Assembly (NCBI RefSeq): GCF_003987185.1
Contig: NZ_PIPS01000001.1
Span: 930,001 to 994,000, forward strand
Direction: 5' to 3'
Length of the DNA: 64,000 nt
Source of the DNA: Idiomarina aquatica
GTDB taxonomy: Bacteria > Pseudomonadota > Gammaproteobacteria > Enterobacterales > Alteromonadaceae
Below the pieces are notes generated by a model. The model made no database searches, was not told the origin of the DNA, and saw only the letters and a program-made list of their open reading frames with translations. Of the stretch, positions 28,484-37,919 are shown piece after piece (within the stretch, counting starts at the first letter, position 1; each line of letters starts with the position of its first letter). The position numbers and the translations under genes are program-made.

Positions 28484-29206
28484 TTATTTCTTAATGGAAG
28501 CGAGGATACCGCGCAGGATGTTGATTTCGCTTTCTTCCGGGCGCGCTCGGTTAAATAAGCGCCGCAACTTGGTCATCACCTGCCCCGGATGCTGCTTCAC
28601 AATAAAGCCGGTATGGTAGAGCGTCTGCTCCAGGTGCTGGTAGAACATTTCCAGTTGTTCCGCACGGGGATAGTCCGCAATCTCATCCGTATGCGTGTAT
28701 AACGACTGCCCTTCTGCCGCTTCCAAGTGTTGCATACGCAGCTCGTAACAAACCGTCTGTACTGCCATCGCCAGGTTCAACGAACCATAATCCGGGTTGG
28801 TCGGGATGTGCAAATGATACTGACTGAGTTGCAGCTCTTCGTTGGTTAAGCCATTGTTCTCACGCCCGAAGACCACTGCGACTTTATGCTTTGGTGCTTC
28901 GGCCAGCATTTTGGCGGCCGCATCGCGCGGACCTAACAACGGCCAGTCGAGGGTCCGATTGCGGGCGCTGGTCGCCAGCACCAACTCACAGTCTGCGATC
29001 GCTTCTTCCAGCGTGTCAACGATTTGGGCGTTGGCCAAAATATCCGTCGCCCCGGCCGCCAACGCGGACGCGTGGCTGTCCGGTTTGTTCACCGGATCAA
29101 CCAGGGTCAGTTCTTTTAAACCCATGGTTTTCATGGCCCGTGCCACCGAACCGATGTTGCCTGTATGCGAGGTGTTTACAAGTACGATACGAATTGAATC
29201 TAACAT
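28484..29206 (-). CDS. trmJ: tRNA (Cm32/Um32) methyltransferase TrmJ
   Basis: A 240-residue SPOUT-family enzyme that methylates the ribose of nucleotide 32 in several tRNAs. The N-terminal [24 protein letters not shown] and the knot region [14 protein letters not shown] (about residue 112) are signatures of TrmJ. Length is close to E. coli (246). It lies between suhB (divergent) and iscR (downstream), the standard gammaproteobacterial arrangement. Confidence 0.96.
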   Translation of the reverse strand: MLDSIRIVLVNTSHTGNIGSVARAMKTMGLKELTLVDPVNKPDSHASALAAGATDILANAQIVDTLEEAIADCELVLATSARNRTLDWPLLGPRDAAAKMLAEAPKHKVAVVFGRENNGLTNEELQLSQYHLHIPTNPDYGSLNLAMAVQTVCYELRMQHLEAAEGQSLYTHTDEIADYPRAEQLEMFYQHLEQTLYHTGFIVKQHPGQVMTKLRRLFNRARPEESEINILRGILASIKK

Positions 29207-29348
29207 GATGCCCTTGAACGATTAAAACGGATGACACACAACAGTGTTGCTGAATAAAAGTTGTGCATGATACCGCAATACTGGTATTATCCGCGACCAG
29301 ATTTTTGTGATCCTCACAACGTTCTTTGACAGCACAGGTAATTTGATT

Positions 29349-30137
29349 ATGCATCCGATGTTAAACATTGCGGTGCGCGCAGCGCGTGCAGCCGGCAAAA
29401 TTCTTGTTAAGCAATTTGATCAGGGGCAACCCATCGACGCGGTTTCTAAAGGCCCGAATGACTGGGTGTCCGAAATGGACAAAGCCGCCGAACAGGCAAT
29501 CATCAGCACCATCCGTAAATCCTACCCTGAACACGGTATCATCGCGGAAGAAAGCGGCCAGCAACAAGGCTCGGATAATGATTTTCAGTGGGTTATCGAC
29601 CCGCTGGACGGCACCACAAATTACCTGCGCGGTATCCCTCACTTCTGTATTTCGATTGCGCTTTTGCACAAAGGTTCTGTGCAACAGGGCGTGGTCTATG
29701 ATCCGATTCGCGAAGAGTTATTCAGTGCATCACGAGGTGCCGGTGCTCAGTTAAATGGTCGCCGTTTACGGATTGACCCGAAAGTTGAGCTTAAGGGAGC
29801 GTTGTTAGCGACGGGCTTTCCGTTCAAGTACAAGCACAAACTGCCTGAATATCAGCAAATGTTTAATAACTTGTTTGAACACTGCGCAGACATGCGCCGC
29901 CCCGGAGCAGCAGCACTGGACTTAGCCTATGTCGCGGCCGGTCGCTTTGACGGCTTCTTTGAAATGGGTCTCAAGCCCTGGGATATGCTGGCCGGCGAAC
30001 TGATGATTCGCGAAGCCGGTGGTATCATCTGCGACTTCAGCGGCGGCCACAATTACGTGCAAAGCGGTAACGTGGTTGCAGGCGCACCGAAAGTGCTCAA
30101 GCAAATGCTGCCGGTCATGCGCAAAAAGCCTGAGTAA
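29349..30137 (+). CDS. suhB: Inositol monophosphatase family protein SuhB
   Basis: A 262-residue metal-dependent phosphatase of the SuhB type, also a factor in rRNA antitermination and folding in E. coli. Metal ligands lie in EESG (about residue 67) and DPLDGTTN (about 83). WDMLAGELMIREAGG near 210 is the second signature. I use the ATG at 29349 (MHPMLNIAVRAARAAG), which matches the family start; the ATG at 29307 would add 14 residues. The stop is followed at once by an 8-bp hairpin. Confidence 0.95.
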   Translation: MHPMLNIAVRAARAAGKILVKQFDQGQPIDAVSKGPNDWVSEMDKAAEQAIISTIRKSYPEHGIIAEESGQQQGSDNDFQWVIDPLDGTTNYLRGIPHFCISIALLHKGSVQQGVVYDPIREELFSASRGAGAQLNGRRLRIDPKVELKGALLATGFPFKYKHKLPEYQQMFNNLFEHCADMRRPGAAALDLAYVAAGRFDGFFEMGLKPWDMLAGELMIREAGGIICDFSGGHNYVQSGNVVAGAPKVLKQMLPVMRKKPE

Positions 30138-30195
30138 CTTGCGCCCATGGCGCAAGCCATTCCGAAAGATAATGGGTCGCGCTCTGGGCGCGACC
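30138..30195. terminator. Two hairpins between convergent suhB and DUF3545 gene
   Basis: CTTGCGCC-CAT-GGCGCAAG (30138-30156) begins at the base after the suhB stop. GGTCGCGC-TCTGG-GCGCGACC (30175-30195) shares a base with the TAG stop of the opposite gene. Each therefore sits directly at a translation end. Neither has a U-tract, so their role as terminators is inferred only from place. Confidence 0.5.
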
Positions 30196-30368
30196 TACGT
30201 CAGGTCGATTTCTTCCAAATCGAGATCGTAGCAATAATCCATTTCGGCCAGTTCTTCCCGTAACTGGTATTTTTCTTTTAGTTGTTCAATTTCACGCCAT
30301 TTGCGTTTTTTTGCGCGTCCCTTCGATGACTTGTCACTGACTTTCTGAAGCTCTTCTGAATGATCCAT
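30195..30368 (-). CDS. Small DUF3545 family protein
   Basis: A 57-residue protein beginning MDHSEELQKVSDKSSKGRAK. A basic centre (KKRKWREIEQLKEKYQL) is followed by an acidic end (DYCYDLDLEEIDLT). The KKRKWREIE core and the size are typical of DUF3545, a short conserved gammaproteobacterial family of unknown function. A GAGAGG ribosome site lies five bases before the ATG. The basic helix could bind nucleic acid, but that is only inference. Confidence 0.8.
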   Translation of the reverse strand: MDHSEELQKVSDKSSKGRAKKRKWREIEQLKEKYQLREELAEMDYCYDLDLEEIDLT

Positions 30369-30414
30369 ACTTGCCTCTCAGTTTTATAGTTATGGTCTTA
30401 GCGCACGTGAAAAA

Positions 30415-30438
30415 ATTGTTATCACTTTTTATAACAAT
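30415..30438. promoter_or_regulatory. Perfect 8-bp inverted repeat upstream of the DUF3545 gene
   Basis: ATTGTTAT and ATAACAAT are separated by 8 bases (CACTTTTT), 47 bp upstream of the small gene's ATG. The layout suits an operator for a dimeric regulator or a weak hairpin; I recognise no specific regulator. Confidence 0.35.
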
Positions 30439-30542
30439 AAATTCACAAACACCTTAATACCACAGCGAGCTCCAGATTAAAAGCTAATTGTTACATTCGT
30501 GTTAACTCTTCCGCAATTTTTCATGAACATCGACAGCGTCTG

Positions 30543-31284
30543 TTCACCGCTGAGAACACAGAGAGCGCGGAGGTTTTTTATTGTAAAACCACCCACCCCT
30601 CTGATGATATCAACCGCGATGGTGACAACAGGCAAACTGCGTCAACCCAACAAAAAAACCGACCCATTGGGTTTCCCTTAAAACGTTTTTCTCCGTGTAC
30701 TCCGCGCCCTTAGCGGTGAAAACCTTTGTGTTCACCGCTAAGAACACAGAGCGCGCGGAGGTTTTTAAGGGTAAAACCACCCACCCCTCTCATGATATCA
30801 ACCGCGGTGGTGACAACAGGCACACTGCGTCAACCCAACAAAAAAACCAACCCATTGGGTTTCCCTTAAAACGTTTTTCTCCGTGTACTCAGCGCCCTCT
30901 GCGGTGAAAAACCTCTGGGTTCACCGCTGAGAACACAGAGAGCGCGGAGGTTTTTAAGGGTAAAACCACCCACCCCTCTCATGATATCAACCGCGGTGGT
31001 GACAATAGACACAAAGCGTCAACCCAACAAAAAACCCGACCCAATTGGGTTTCCCTTAAAAAGCTTTTCTCCGTGTCCTCAGCGCCCTCAGCGGTGAAAA
31101 GCCTTTGTGTTCACCGCTAAGGCCACAGAAAGCGCGGAGGTTTTTATTGTTAACCCCCCCCCTCTAATAATATCAACCGCGGTGGTGGCGACAGGCACTC
31201 TGCATCAACCCAACAAAAAACCCGACCCAATTGGGTTTCCCTTAAAAAGCTTTTCTCCGTGTCCTCAGCGCCCTCTGCGGTGAA
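30543..31284. repeat. Four tandem ~178-bp TTCACCGC-ended units
   Basis: Units lie at 30543-30720, 30731-30908, 30920-31098 and 31110-31284, a period of 188-190 bp with 10-11 bp linkers. Each starts TTCACCGCT(G/A)AG and ends GCGGTGAA, so the ends are inverted. Inside are a conserved GATATCAACCGCG segment and a palindrome around CCCATTGGG before AAACG or AAGC. No unit has a gene; the short open frames crossing them are in repeats. A shortened solo copy is at 16224. No transposase is nearby. This region accounts for the long gene-free gap before ung; 30369-30542 otherwise holds only the DUF3545 upstream region. Confidence 0.88.
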
Positions 31285-31304
31285 AAACCTCTACGGTGAG
31301 CGAG

Positions 31305-31955
31305 TCACCAACGAATGGGCTCACGTCCAATGCTGACGAGATAGTCATTGGCTTTACGGAAGTGGTGCGCGTCGAAAAAACCTCGATGTGCTGAAAGCGG
31401 CGACGGGTGCACCGTTTTTAGCACGCAGTGGCGATTACCATCAATAAGGCGTGCCTTTTTCTGCGCATGCGCGCCCCATAACAAAAAGACAATGCCCTGC
31501 TGTTCTGCCGCCAACCGTTCAATCACCCGGTCAGTAAAGGTCTCCCAGCCCCAGTTGGCATGGCTGTGAGCGTTACCCGCCTGCACCGTGAGTACCGTAT
31601 TCAACAGCAACACGCCCTGCTTTGCCCAGCGCGTCAAATCACCGTTCGCGGGCTGCGGCTGTTCGGGGTAGTCCACCTGAATGGCTTTCAGTATGTTGCG
31701 CAACGACGGCGGCAGCTTAACCCCATCCGGTACCGAAAAACTCAACCCATGCGCCTGGCCAGGCCCGTGATACGGGTCTTGCCCCAAAATCACGACCTTT
31801 ACTTGTTCAGGCGCGGTTAGCTTTAATGCATTAAAGACATCCGCTGCCGGCGGGTATACGGTGGTTTGTTCGCGTGCCTGGGCAACGCGGTGCAGTAATT
31901 CCTGAAAATACGGTTGTTGTTTTTCGTCAGCCAGCAATTTTGTCCAGTCACCCAT
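31305..31955 (-). CDS. ung: Uracil-DNA glycosylase
   Basis: A 216-residue family 1 enzyme that removes uracil from DNA and starts base excision repair. The water-activating motif [17 protein letters not shown] (about residue 57) and the DNA-intercalation loop [12 protein letters not shown] (about 183) are both intact. Length is close to E. coli Ung (229). It is divergent from the glycosyltransferase pair and ends 20 bp from the tandem repeat. Confidence 0.97.
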   Translation of the reverse strand: MGDWTKLLADEKQQPYFQELLHRVAQAREQTTVYPPAADVFNALKLTAPEQVKVVILGQDPYHGPGQAHGLSFSVPDGVKLPPSLRNILKAIQVDYPEQPQPANGDLTRWAKQGVLLLNTVLTVQAGNAHSHANWGWETFTDRVIERLAAEQQGIVFLLWGAHAQKKARLIDGNRHCVLKTVHPSPLSAHRGFFDAHHFRKANDYLVSIGREPIRW

Positions 31956-32029
31956 AGCGATTCCGATTGATGCGTATACGTAGAAAAAACTATATCATTA
32001 ACGCCATCGCGAGTTAACGGGAGGCTTTC

Positions 32030-32815
32030 ATGGCCGAGTTACCAAAAATCAGTGTTTATCTCATCACCAAAAATGAAGGTCGTCATTTAGACGAAGTGCT
32101 TAGCAGCGTGAAAGGCGCTGATGAGATCGTTCTGGTCGACTCTGGTTCGACCGACGATACCCTCACCATCGCTGAAAAGCATGGCGCTCGTATCATTCAT
32201 CAAGACTGGCTTGGTTATTCAAAGCAAAAGGCGTTCGCGCTGGAACAATGTCGTAACGATTGGGTGATTAACCTGGATGGCGATGAAGTGCTTCCCAACG
32301 GGGCGTTCGAGCAAATTCAGCAGCGCATTGCCAAAGGGGACATCAACGGCATCTATCTGGCGCACGACGATATTTTTATGGGTCACTCGCTACCGGGTCA
32401 CCGACATCACCGCTTCCGCCGTGTTTATCGCAAGTCCAAGTCACGCTGGAACACCTCATTAAAAGTGCACGAACACATCGAGGTCGAGCCACCGCTTGCG
32501 CACCTGCCCATTGATGTTAAACATTATGGCTATGACTCAGCGCACGGTTACATGGATAAACTGAACAAATACTCGTTACTAAAAGCCAAACAACGCGAAG
32601 AACAGGGGCGTACCTGTAGCCTGGCGCGGGTATTACTCATTTTCCCGCTGATGTTCATTAAATTTTATCTCATTCGCCGTATGTTCCTGGCTGGCTGGCG
32701 GGGCTTTATCAAAGCCAATATTGATGCCTTCCACTTTTTCCTGACGGAAGCCAAGCTCTACGAACGTGAATACCGCCGCAAGCGCGGTGATGATGTCGAA
32801 AAATCTGAGCGCTAA
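32030..32815 (+). CDS. Family 2 glycosyltransferase, WaaE/KdtX-like
   Basis: A 261-residue GT-A fold glycosyltransferase. It begins ISVYLITKNEGRHLDEVLSS; the nucleotide-sugar site is LVDSGSTDDT (about 36) and the metal-binding region is NLDGDEVLP (about 82). The layout resembles the WaaE/KdtX lipopolysaccharide core glucosyltransferases, with a C-terminal amphipathic segment (RVLLIFPLMFIKFYLIRRMF). The donor and acceptor cannot be read from sequence. Its stop directly abuts the ATG of the next gene, so the two work as a unit. Confidence 0.85.
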   Translation: MAELPKISVYLITKNEGRHLDEVLSSVKGADEIVLVDSGSTDDTLTIAEKHGARIIHQDWLGYSKQKAFALEQCRNDWVINLDGDEVLPNGAFEQIQQRIAKGDINGIYLAHDDIFMGHSLPGHRHHRFRRVYRKSKSRWNTSLKVHEHIEVEPPLAHLPIDVKHYGYDSAHGYMDKLNKYSLLKAKQREEQGRTCSLARVLLIFPLMFIKFYLIRRMFLAGWRGFIKANIDAFHFFLTEAKLYEREYRRKRGDDVEKSER

Positions 32816-33550
32816 ATGATGTTGCCCGTTTATGTTATTAACCTCGACCGTTCGCGCGAACGCCTACAGCACGCCAGCCAACAACTGCACAGTATCGGCG
32901 TTAATTTTACTCGGATCGCGGCGATTGACGGACGTCAGTTAAGCGATGCCGAGATTGATCGTGTCTATGACAGCGAACGCAATCGGCAGCGCTTTTACGC
33001 GTCACTAACGCGTGGCGAAATCGCCTGTTACATGAGCCACCGGAAGGCTTGGCAGCAACTGCTCGACAGCCCTGCGCAAGCGGCCGTCATTCTGGAAGAC
33101 GATATTATGGTTAGTCCGGCCTTTGCCGAGTTGGGCGCGGCCGTTGCAACACTGTCGGACGACTGGCACTTGCTGAAATTAGCGCAACCCTTTAAGCCCA
33201 AGCAACATTATAAGCTGGCTGATGTTGGCGCATTTACGCTGGTGGACTACCGTACCGACAAACCACCGATGGGCGCCTGCGGCTACATTTTGAGCCGCTC
33301 CGGTGCGGCTAAATTGCTAGCTCGTAAACGATTTTTCCGTCCGGTTGATGTTGATTTTCAGTGGCAATGGGAAACCGGCTGTTACGTACAGGGGTTGCTG
33401 CCCTACTGCGTTGATAACACTCATCAGCACGGCAGTGACATTCTTGACGTTGAAGATCGCCACTTAAAAGATAAAAGCGCCTGGCGGCGCTTTCTCGAAC
33501 AGTGGCGGTTTTACTGGCAAAACCGCCGTTTTTGCCGCACGCGGGATTAA
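32816..33550 (+). CDS. Family 25 glycosyltransferase (LPS core type)
   Basis: A 244-residue protein of glycosyltransferase family 25, found in lipooligosaccharide galactosyltransferases. It begins LPVYVINLDRSRERLQHA and has the expected YASLTRGEIACYMSHRKAW (about residue 60) and metal motif VILEDDIMVS (about 91). Further support is GACGYILSRSGAAKL (about 155). It abuts the GT2 gene. Likely substrate is the lipopolysaccharide core, by family. Its last four bases overlap the converging S9 peptidase gene. Confidence 0.88.
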   Translation: MMLPVYVINLDRSRERLQHASQQLHSIGVNFTRIAAIDGRQLSDAEIDRVYDSERNRQRFYASLTRGEIACYMSHRKAWQQLLDSPAQAAVILEDDIMVSPAFAELGAAVATLSDDWHLLKLAQPFKPKQHYKLADVGAFTLVDYRTDKPPMGACGYILSRSGAAKLLARKRFFRPVDVDFQWQWETGCYVQGLLPYCVDNTHQHGSDILDVEDRHLKDKSAWRRFLEQWRFYWQNRRFCRTRD

Positions 33551-35571
33551 TCCTTGTCGCGGTACTTGTCAAACCAATGCAGGATGTAGGCAACTTTGTT
33601 CATCAGGTTACTTGGGCGCGCATAAATACCGTGCCCTGAATCCTGAATCCGCACCATCGCTGTCTCTACACCGGCTAATTTCAATGCTTGATAGTACTGC
33701 TCGGTTTCTGACATCGGTGTGCGATAGTCATTCTCACCCGTCAGTAACATCGTTGGTGTGGTCACGTTACCGACATAGCTTATTGGCGAATACTTCATAT
33801 AGTGTTCCAGGTTATCCCATGGCAACCCCGGGAACCAGTACTGATAGAAGTAGTTATACATATCGGCGGTCAGTACAAAGCTGTACCAGTTGATTACGGG
33901 CTTCGCGACCACCGCCGCTTTGAAGCGATCGGTATGGCCGACAATCCAGGCGGTCAAAACACCACCACCGCTACCACCGGTGACGTACAGCTCGTCTTCA
34001 TCAATAAAGCCCTTATCAATGACCGCATCGACGCCGTCCATTAAGTCATCGTAGTCATGACTCGGGTAGTTTTTATTAATGGTATTGGCAAACTCATCAC
34101 CGTAACTGGTGCTGCCACGAGGGTTGGTATAAAGCACCACGTAGCCGGCTGCCGCGAATAACTGGATCTCGGCGGCAAAACGCGGGCCGTAATTGGTGTG
34201 CGGACCACCATGAATCTCCAGCATCAGCGGGTATTTTTTACTCGGATCGAAATTCGGTGGGTAGGCAATCCAACCCTGTAAGTCAAGACCGTCCACGCTG
34301 GACTTATAGTTAATTTCTTCGACACGCGCGAGCTGTTTATGCGCCAGCGCATCCTCATTCAGTTGCGTTAACTGACGACTGTCGCCGTCCTGCCATAAGG
34401 CCAAATCCGCCGGACGCTGAGGGTTCGAAACGGTATACAATACGCTGTCATCGGCAGCCACTGAGAAATCACCACCCCCATAAGGACGACTGTAGGACAA
34501 GCCGCCGACACGATCCGCCAGCTGTTCGTGATCGCCGGACAAGTCCGTGCGTGCCAGGTAGCCAATGCCGTGGTCGTCGTAGCTGAAGTAAATACCATCG
34601 CTATCACTGTCCCACTCAAAGCCGGTGACACTGCGATCCAGATCCGCCGTCAGTACTGTGTTGTCGCTGCCGTCAGCAGACATTACGTAAAGCCGCGTCA
34701 CCTGAAAGCTTTTGCCATTATCGTCGTTCCCCAGATAGGCAATGTATTCGCCGTCCGGCGATACGGCAGGCGAGCGGTCAGGACCTTTGCGGTCGGTCAC
34801 TTGTTGTATCTCGCCACTATTGACGGCCACTTGATAAAGTTCGCTGTTGGTTGGCTGACGAAACGCGTCGTCACGGCGATTGGCCGAGAAGTAAATGACC
34901 TCGCCGTTATCCGCCCAGGCCAGTTCGCCGCCGTGGTTATAGTCGCCGCTCGTCAGTTTACGCGCGGTACCACCTTCGCTGGGTACCACATAAATGTGTT
35001 GATAACCGTCACGGGCATAACCGCCGCCATCGTAGCGATAGTTGTCTTTATCGATGTATTTCGGCGCGTCCGTCCACTCGGCGCCTTGTGGTTTCCCCGG
35101 CAATGAAACCGGTGCCGGCTTGGCGTCCGGGGTAAACATAGTAAAGGCAATTTGCTTACCGTCCGGTGACCAACTCAGGCTTGATGGTGCCTGGGTTAGG
35201 TCGGTAATCGCAGCATGCTCACCACTATCGACCCAATAAATATGAATTTGCGGGCTACCGGTTGCGGTTGAGACAAACGCCAGCCGTTTCCCATCCGGTG
35301 ACCAGACCGGCTGGCTCTCACTGGCTTTGTCGCCGGTCAGTGGCCGCAAGTCGCCATTCTCGTGGATTTTCCACAGTGTACCCACCTTACGGTCTTTGTT
35401 GATGTCCATCGCCTGACGCACAAAAACACTGTAATCCCCGCTGGGGTGAATGGTTGGTGAAGACGCATATTCCAGCGTAAAAACATCTTCTAACTGAAAG
35501 GTGTTATGGTCATCAGCGAATGCAGTGGCAGAGACCATCAATGCCGCTATTGCGGTTAACGCTCGTTTCAT
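33547..35571 (-). CDS. Secreted S9 family (prolyl oligopeptidase-like) peptidase
   Basis: A 674-residue serine peptidase with a signal peptide (about 1-19, ending ATAFA), so it acts in the periplasm or outside. A beta-propeller of TolB-like repeats (SPDGKRLAF, SPDGKQIAF) covers about 30-400, then an alpha/beta hydrolase domain. The nucleophile Ser is in GGSGGG (about 535). Asp is in TGENDYRTP and His in DSGHGIYARP. The arrangement fits dipeptidyl-peptidase or acylaminoacyl-peptidase-like S9C enzymes used for peptide nutrition. A hairpin array lies directly upstream of the start. Confidence 0.92.
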   Translation of the reverse strand: MKRALTAIAALMVSATAFADDHNTFQLEDVFTLEYASSPTIHPSGDYSVFVRQAMDINKDRKVGTLWKIHENGDLRPLTGDKASESQPVWSPDGKRLAFVSTATGSPQIHIYWVDSGEHAAITDLTQAPSSLSWSPDGKQIAFTMFTPDAKPAPVSLPGKPQGAEWTDAPKYIDKDNYRYDGGGYARDGYQHIYVVPSEGGTARKLTSGDYNHGGELAWADNGEVIYFSANRRDDAFRQPTNSELYQVAVNSGEIQQVTDRKGPDRSPAVSPDGEYIAYLGNDDNGKSFQVTRLYVMSADGSDNTVLTADLDRSVTGFEWDSDSDGIYFSYDDHGIGYLARTDLSGDHEQLADRVGGLSYSRPYGGGDFSVAADDSVLYTVSNPQRPADLALWQDGDSRQLTQLNEDALAHKQLARVEEINYKSSVDGLDLQGWIAYPPNFDPSKKYPLMLEIHGGPHTNYGPRFAAEIQLFAAAGYVVLYTNPRGSTSYGDEFANTINKNYPSHDYDDLMDGVDAVIDKGFIDEDELYVTGGSGGGVLTAWIVGHTDRFKAAVVAKPVINWYSFVLTADMYNYFYQYWFPGLPWDNLEHYMKYSPISYVGNVTTPTMLLTGENDYRTPMSETEQYYQALKLAGVETAMVRIQDSGHGIYARPSNLMNKVAYILHWFDKYRDKD

Positions 35572-35591
35572 CTTGCTCTCCTGGTTTTTTA

Positions 35592-35855
35592 TTAGGGCTC
35601 CGCCTTCGGCTTCGCGGTTTAGGCCCTGCGGGCGGCCTAGGCCCTTCGGGCGATTTAGGCCCTGCGGGCGATTTAGGCCCTGCGGGCGGTCTAGGCCCTG
35701 CGGGCGGTTTAGGTGCTTCGCACGGTGTAGCTTGCCGCCTTCGGCGCAAGTCCTTAGGGACTCCGTCCGTTATACCGCGAAGCCTACACCGGCCGAAGGC
35801 CCCAAACCGCGAGCGCAGCGAGCCTAAACCGCTGAGCCGAAGGCGAAGCCGAAGT
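35592..35855. repeat. Hairpin array D upstream of the S9 peptidase (57-bp core at 35722-35778)
   Basis: The longest of the five core arrays. To the left lie at least six hairpins, several copies of CCCTGCGGGC or CCCTTCGGGC, each followed by a GG(T/C)(T/C)TAGG-like spacer. The core, in plus orientation, is the most diverged of the set. To the right, spacers read CCTACACC, CCAAACC and CCTAAACC. This array lies between two genes on the same strand, so it is not confined to convergent gaps. Confidence 0.85.
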
Positions 35856-35860
35856 CATTT

Positions 35861-35892
35861 CAAAAAAAAAGTCGCGCCAAAGGCACGACTTT
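35861..35892 (-). terminator. Intrinsic terminator of the DUF1302 gene
   Basis: On the minus strand an 11-bp stem (AAAGTCGTGCC with GGCGCGACTTT, one G-U wobble) has a TTT loop, and its 3' arm runs into a tract of nine T. This is a standard rho-independent terminator 28 bases past the DUF1302 stop, and one of the few conventional ones in the window. Confidence 0.9.
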
Positions 35893-35920
35893 CCGTTAGC
35901 TCATAAGCAGTCTAACCTTG

Positions 35921-37759
35921 TTAGAAGGCGTATGAGAAGCTGATGGACGCGAAATCACGGTCAGTCGTCGCATCATAGTCACTGCCACTGTACGTGGTGT
36001 AACCCAGGTTCACTTTATAAGTCGACAGGTAGTCGGCCGTCAGGTTAATACCCAGCGACTTACGGTCTTCGATAAAGTTACTGTTTGGTGAGTAACCCGA
36101 TACATCGTGGTTAAATTGAACCACCGGGGTCAGGCTCCAGCCTTGCCATACGTTTAAGTATTCAAACTGGAAGCGGGTGCGGTAACCCCACGAGTTTTCG
36201 GTGACGAAACCTTCACAGTTGCCCGCGTTGGCCGGCCCTACTTCTGATGGCAGTAAGCACTTACCAAATAATGGCAGACGGCCATAACGTTGTTCTTCAA
36301 GACCCGGTAGGTCGTGTACCTGGTTCATCGCAATTTCACCGACGAAGGTCATGCGGTCAGAACCCCACAGACGGTCAACGAAACGCACAAAACTGGCCTG
36401 CGCCTGGCTGACGTCCAACCGGTCATAACCGCTGGCAAGACCACCCAACTCGGTGGTTTGCACGCGATCCGCAAAGGTGCTCGGTACATTCGGGCGCAAA
36501 CCGGCGGTCAGAATTTCGGTGGTGTTAATTTGCACGGGCGCGTCTTTACGGAAGCTGTATTCACCAGCAACAGACCACATGCCCAGGTTGGTGCTAAAGC
36601 TCGCACCCATGACTTTGTAATCTTCCGGATACTCGATCACCAGACGCGGTCCGTCGATGGGGTAGCCGTTTGGTGTCGCATAGGTGTAACCTGGATTCAT
36701 ACGATCTTCATCGGACATATACTGTTCCGGATCGACGGTCCAGTTATACGCGGAAATGATCGGCGTATTGCTGTGCAGGTTGAGGTAGTACAAACCAAAT
36801 TCAGCGTCTAAATCCAGTGAGTAATAACGGAAGTTAACCCCCCACTGACCGCTATCTGACGCATCAAGCGTTGGGTTGGAGCCAATGTAGGCACCCGATA
36901 CAACCGACTCACGGTCGCTCAGATAACTGCTGGGATCGCCCGGAACCAGCTGTGGGTTCAGGGTCACTTTACCGCAACCCGGACCGCCGATGATATCAAC
37001 GCTGGAGAAGTAAGTACCGCAGCCATCAAGCTTGGTGTTGTCCCACTCGTATTGATAGAAGGCTTCCATATTCAGGCTTTCAGTTAAGCCCATGTTGATG
37101 CTCACCATACCTACCGGTAACAGAGCTTCTTTGATTTCAGCACCCGGACGACGCGCCGCGTTAACGTCCAGTGGGTTAATGTCATTGATGCCGTTAAAGA
37201 CAAAGGTACTTTCACCCCAGCTCAACACCTGACGACCTACCCGCAGACTGGTCGGGATATCGCCCATATCAAAGTTTGCCCAGACAAACGCATCCAACAC
37301 TTCGAAACCACTACCCTGTGAGTAGTCATCAAAAATGTCATCGTTAAGGGTGGTGTTAGGCACGTAGTTGTTACCCGGATGACCGTGCGGCATTTCTTCT
37401 TCAGAAATCACGTAGTCATACCAGTAATTGAAACGGAAAAAGGCACCGTAGCTGCCGCCGTCAATGCTTAAATCGTGAACACCCTTAAATACTGAACTTA
37501 CCAGATCGCCTTTTTCAAAGTTCAGGTTGCCGTCATCACCGACACTGGAACCGGCTGTGCCACCGGCGCGGTTACCCGGATGAATGAGGTGCATGGCCGG
37601 ATCTTCCATCCGCCAAGCGGCACCGTAGGACAGGATGGAATCGAACTTGATGTCGAAATCACCCACTTCAAAGTCAGCAGCCTGAGTTGGCAACGCAAAG
37701 GCCAGCGCAATGGCCGACGCTAGAGGTAATTTTTTTAGCATAGTTGTTCTTCTTTTCAT
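35921..37759 (-). CDS. DUF1302 family outer-membrane-type protein
   Basis: A 612-residue protein with an N-terminal signal peptide ending PTQAADF and many short beta-strand segments rich in Tyr, Trp and Asp, ending in an aromatic residue (SISFSYAF) as outer-membrane barrels do. The pattern DILSYGAAWR-like start (here FDSILSYGAAWR) and FNGINDINPLDV near 190 are typical of DUF1302, a family often seen beside lipid or steroid metabolism genes; its function is not established. The ATG at 37759 has an AGGTGG ribosome site. An ATG at 37741 gives a cleaner signal peptide. Confidence 0.85.
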   Translation of the reverse strand: MKRRTTMLKKLPLASAIALAFALPTQAADFEVGDFDIKFDSILSYGAAWRMEDPAMHLIHPGNRAGGTAGSSVGDDGNLNFEKGDLVSSVFKGVHDLSIDGGSYGAFFRFNYWYDYVISEEEMPHGHPGNNYVPNTTLNDDIFDDYSQGSGFEVLDAFVWANFDMGDIPTSLRVGRQVLSWGESTFVFNGINDINPLDVNAARRPGAEIKEALLPVGMVSINMGLTESLNMEAFYQYEWDNTKLDGCGTYFSSVDIIGGPGCGKVTLNPQLVPGDPSSYLSDRESVVSGAYIGSNPTLDASDSGQWGVNFRYYSLDLDAEFGLYYLNLHSNTPIISAYNWTVDPEQYMSDEDRMNPGYTYATPNGYPIDGPRLVIEYPEDYKVMGASFSTNLGMWSVAGEYSFRKDAPVQINTTEILTAGLRPNVPSTFADRVQTTELGGLASGYDRLDVSQAQASFVRFVDRLWGSDRMTFVGEIAMNQVHDLPGLEEQRYGRLPLFGKCLLPSEVGPANAGNCEGFVTENSWGYRTRFQFEYLNVWQGWSLTPVVQFNHDVSGYSPNSNFIEDRKSLGINLTADYLSTYKVNLGYTTYSGSDYDATTDRDFASISFSYAF

Positions 37760-37860
37760 TGTGAGCCACCTAATATTTTTAACTTTTACGGCGGTTATGA
37801 CTGAATCATGTCCGATGAGTTAAAAATATGCAAGTGTATCGGGGCGAAAAGTGAGGAAAA

Positions 37861-37901
37861 TGACGCCACCTTTCATCAAGTTGTTGATTCAGGTGGCGTC
37901 A
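37861..37901 (-). terminator. Long hairpin after etfA
   Basis: TGACGCCACCT and AGGTGGCGTCA form a perfect 11-bp stem, with an inner ATCAA-CAAC-TTGAT stem in the loop. On the minus strand, the 3' arm is followed by TTTTCC. Placed 19 bases beyond the etfA stop, it is probably the etfBA terminator. Confidence 0.8.
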
Positions 37902-37919
37902 GAGAAGCGTTACTGCAGA

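Noticed and set aside
30499-30907. Short open frames in the tandem repeat region
   Set aside because: They translate repeat units, are not conserved between copies and have no ribosome site.
30543-31284. CRISPR-like array
   Set aside because: Units are ~178 bp with 10-11 bp linkers and there is no short repeat with unique spacers and no cas gene.
34528-35106. A 192-codon plus-strand frame within the S9 peptidase gene
   Set aside because: It is a frame shadow of the peptidase; no ribosome site and no domain pattern.
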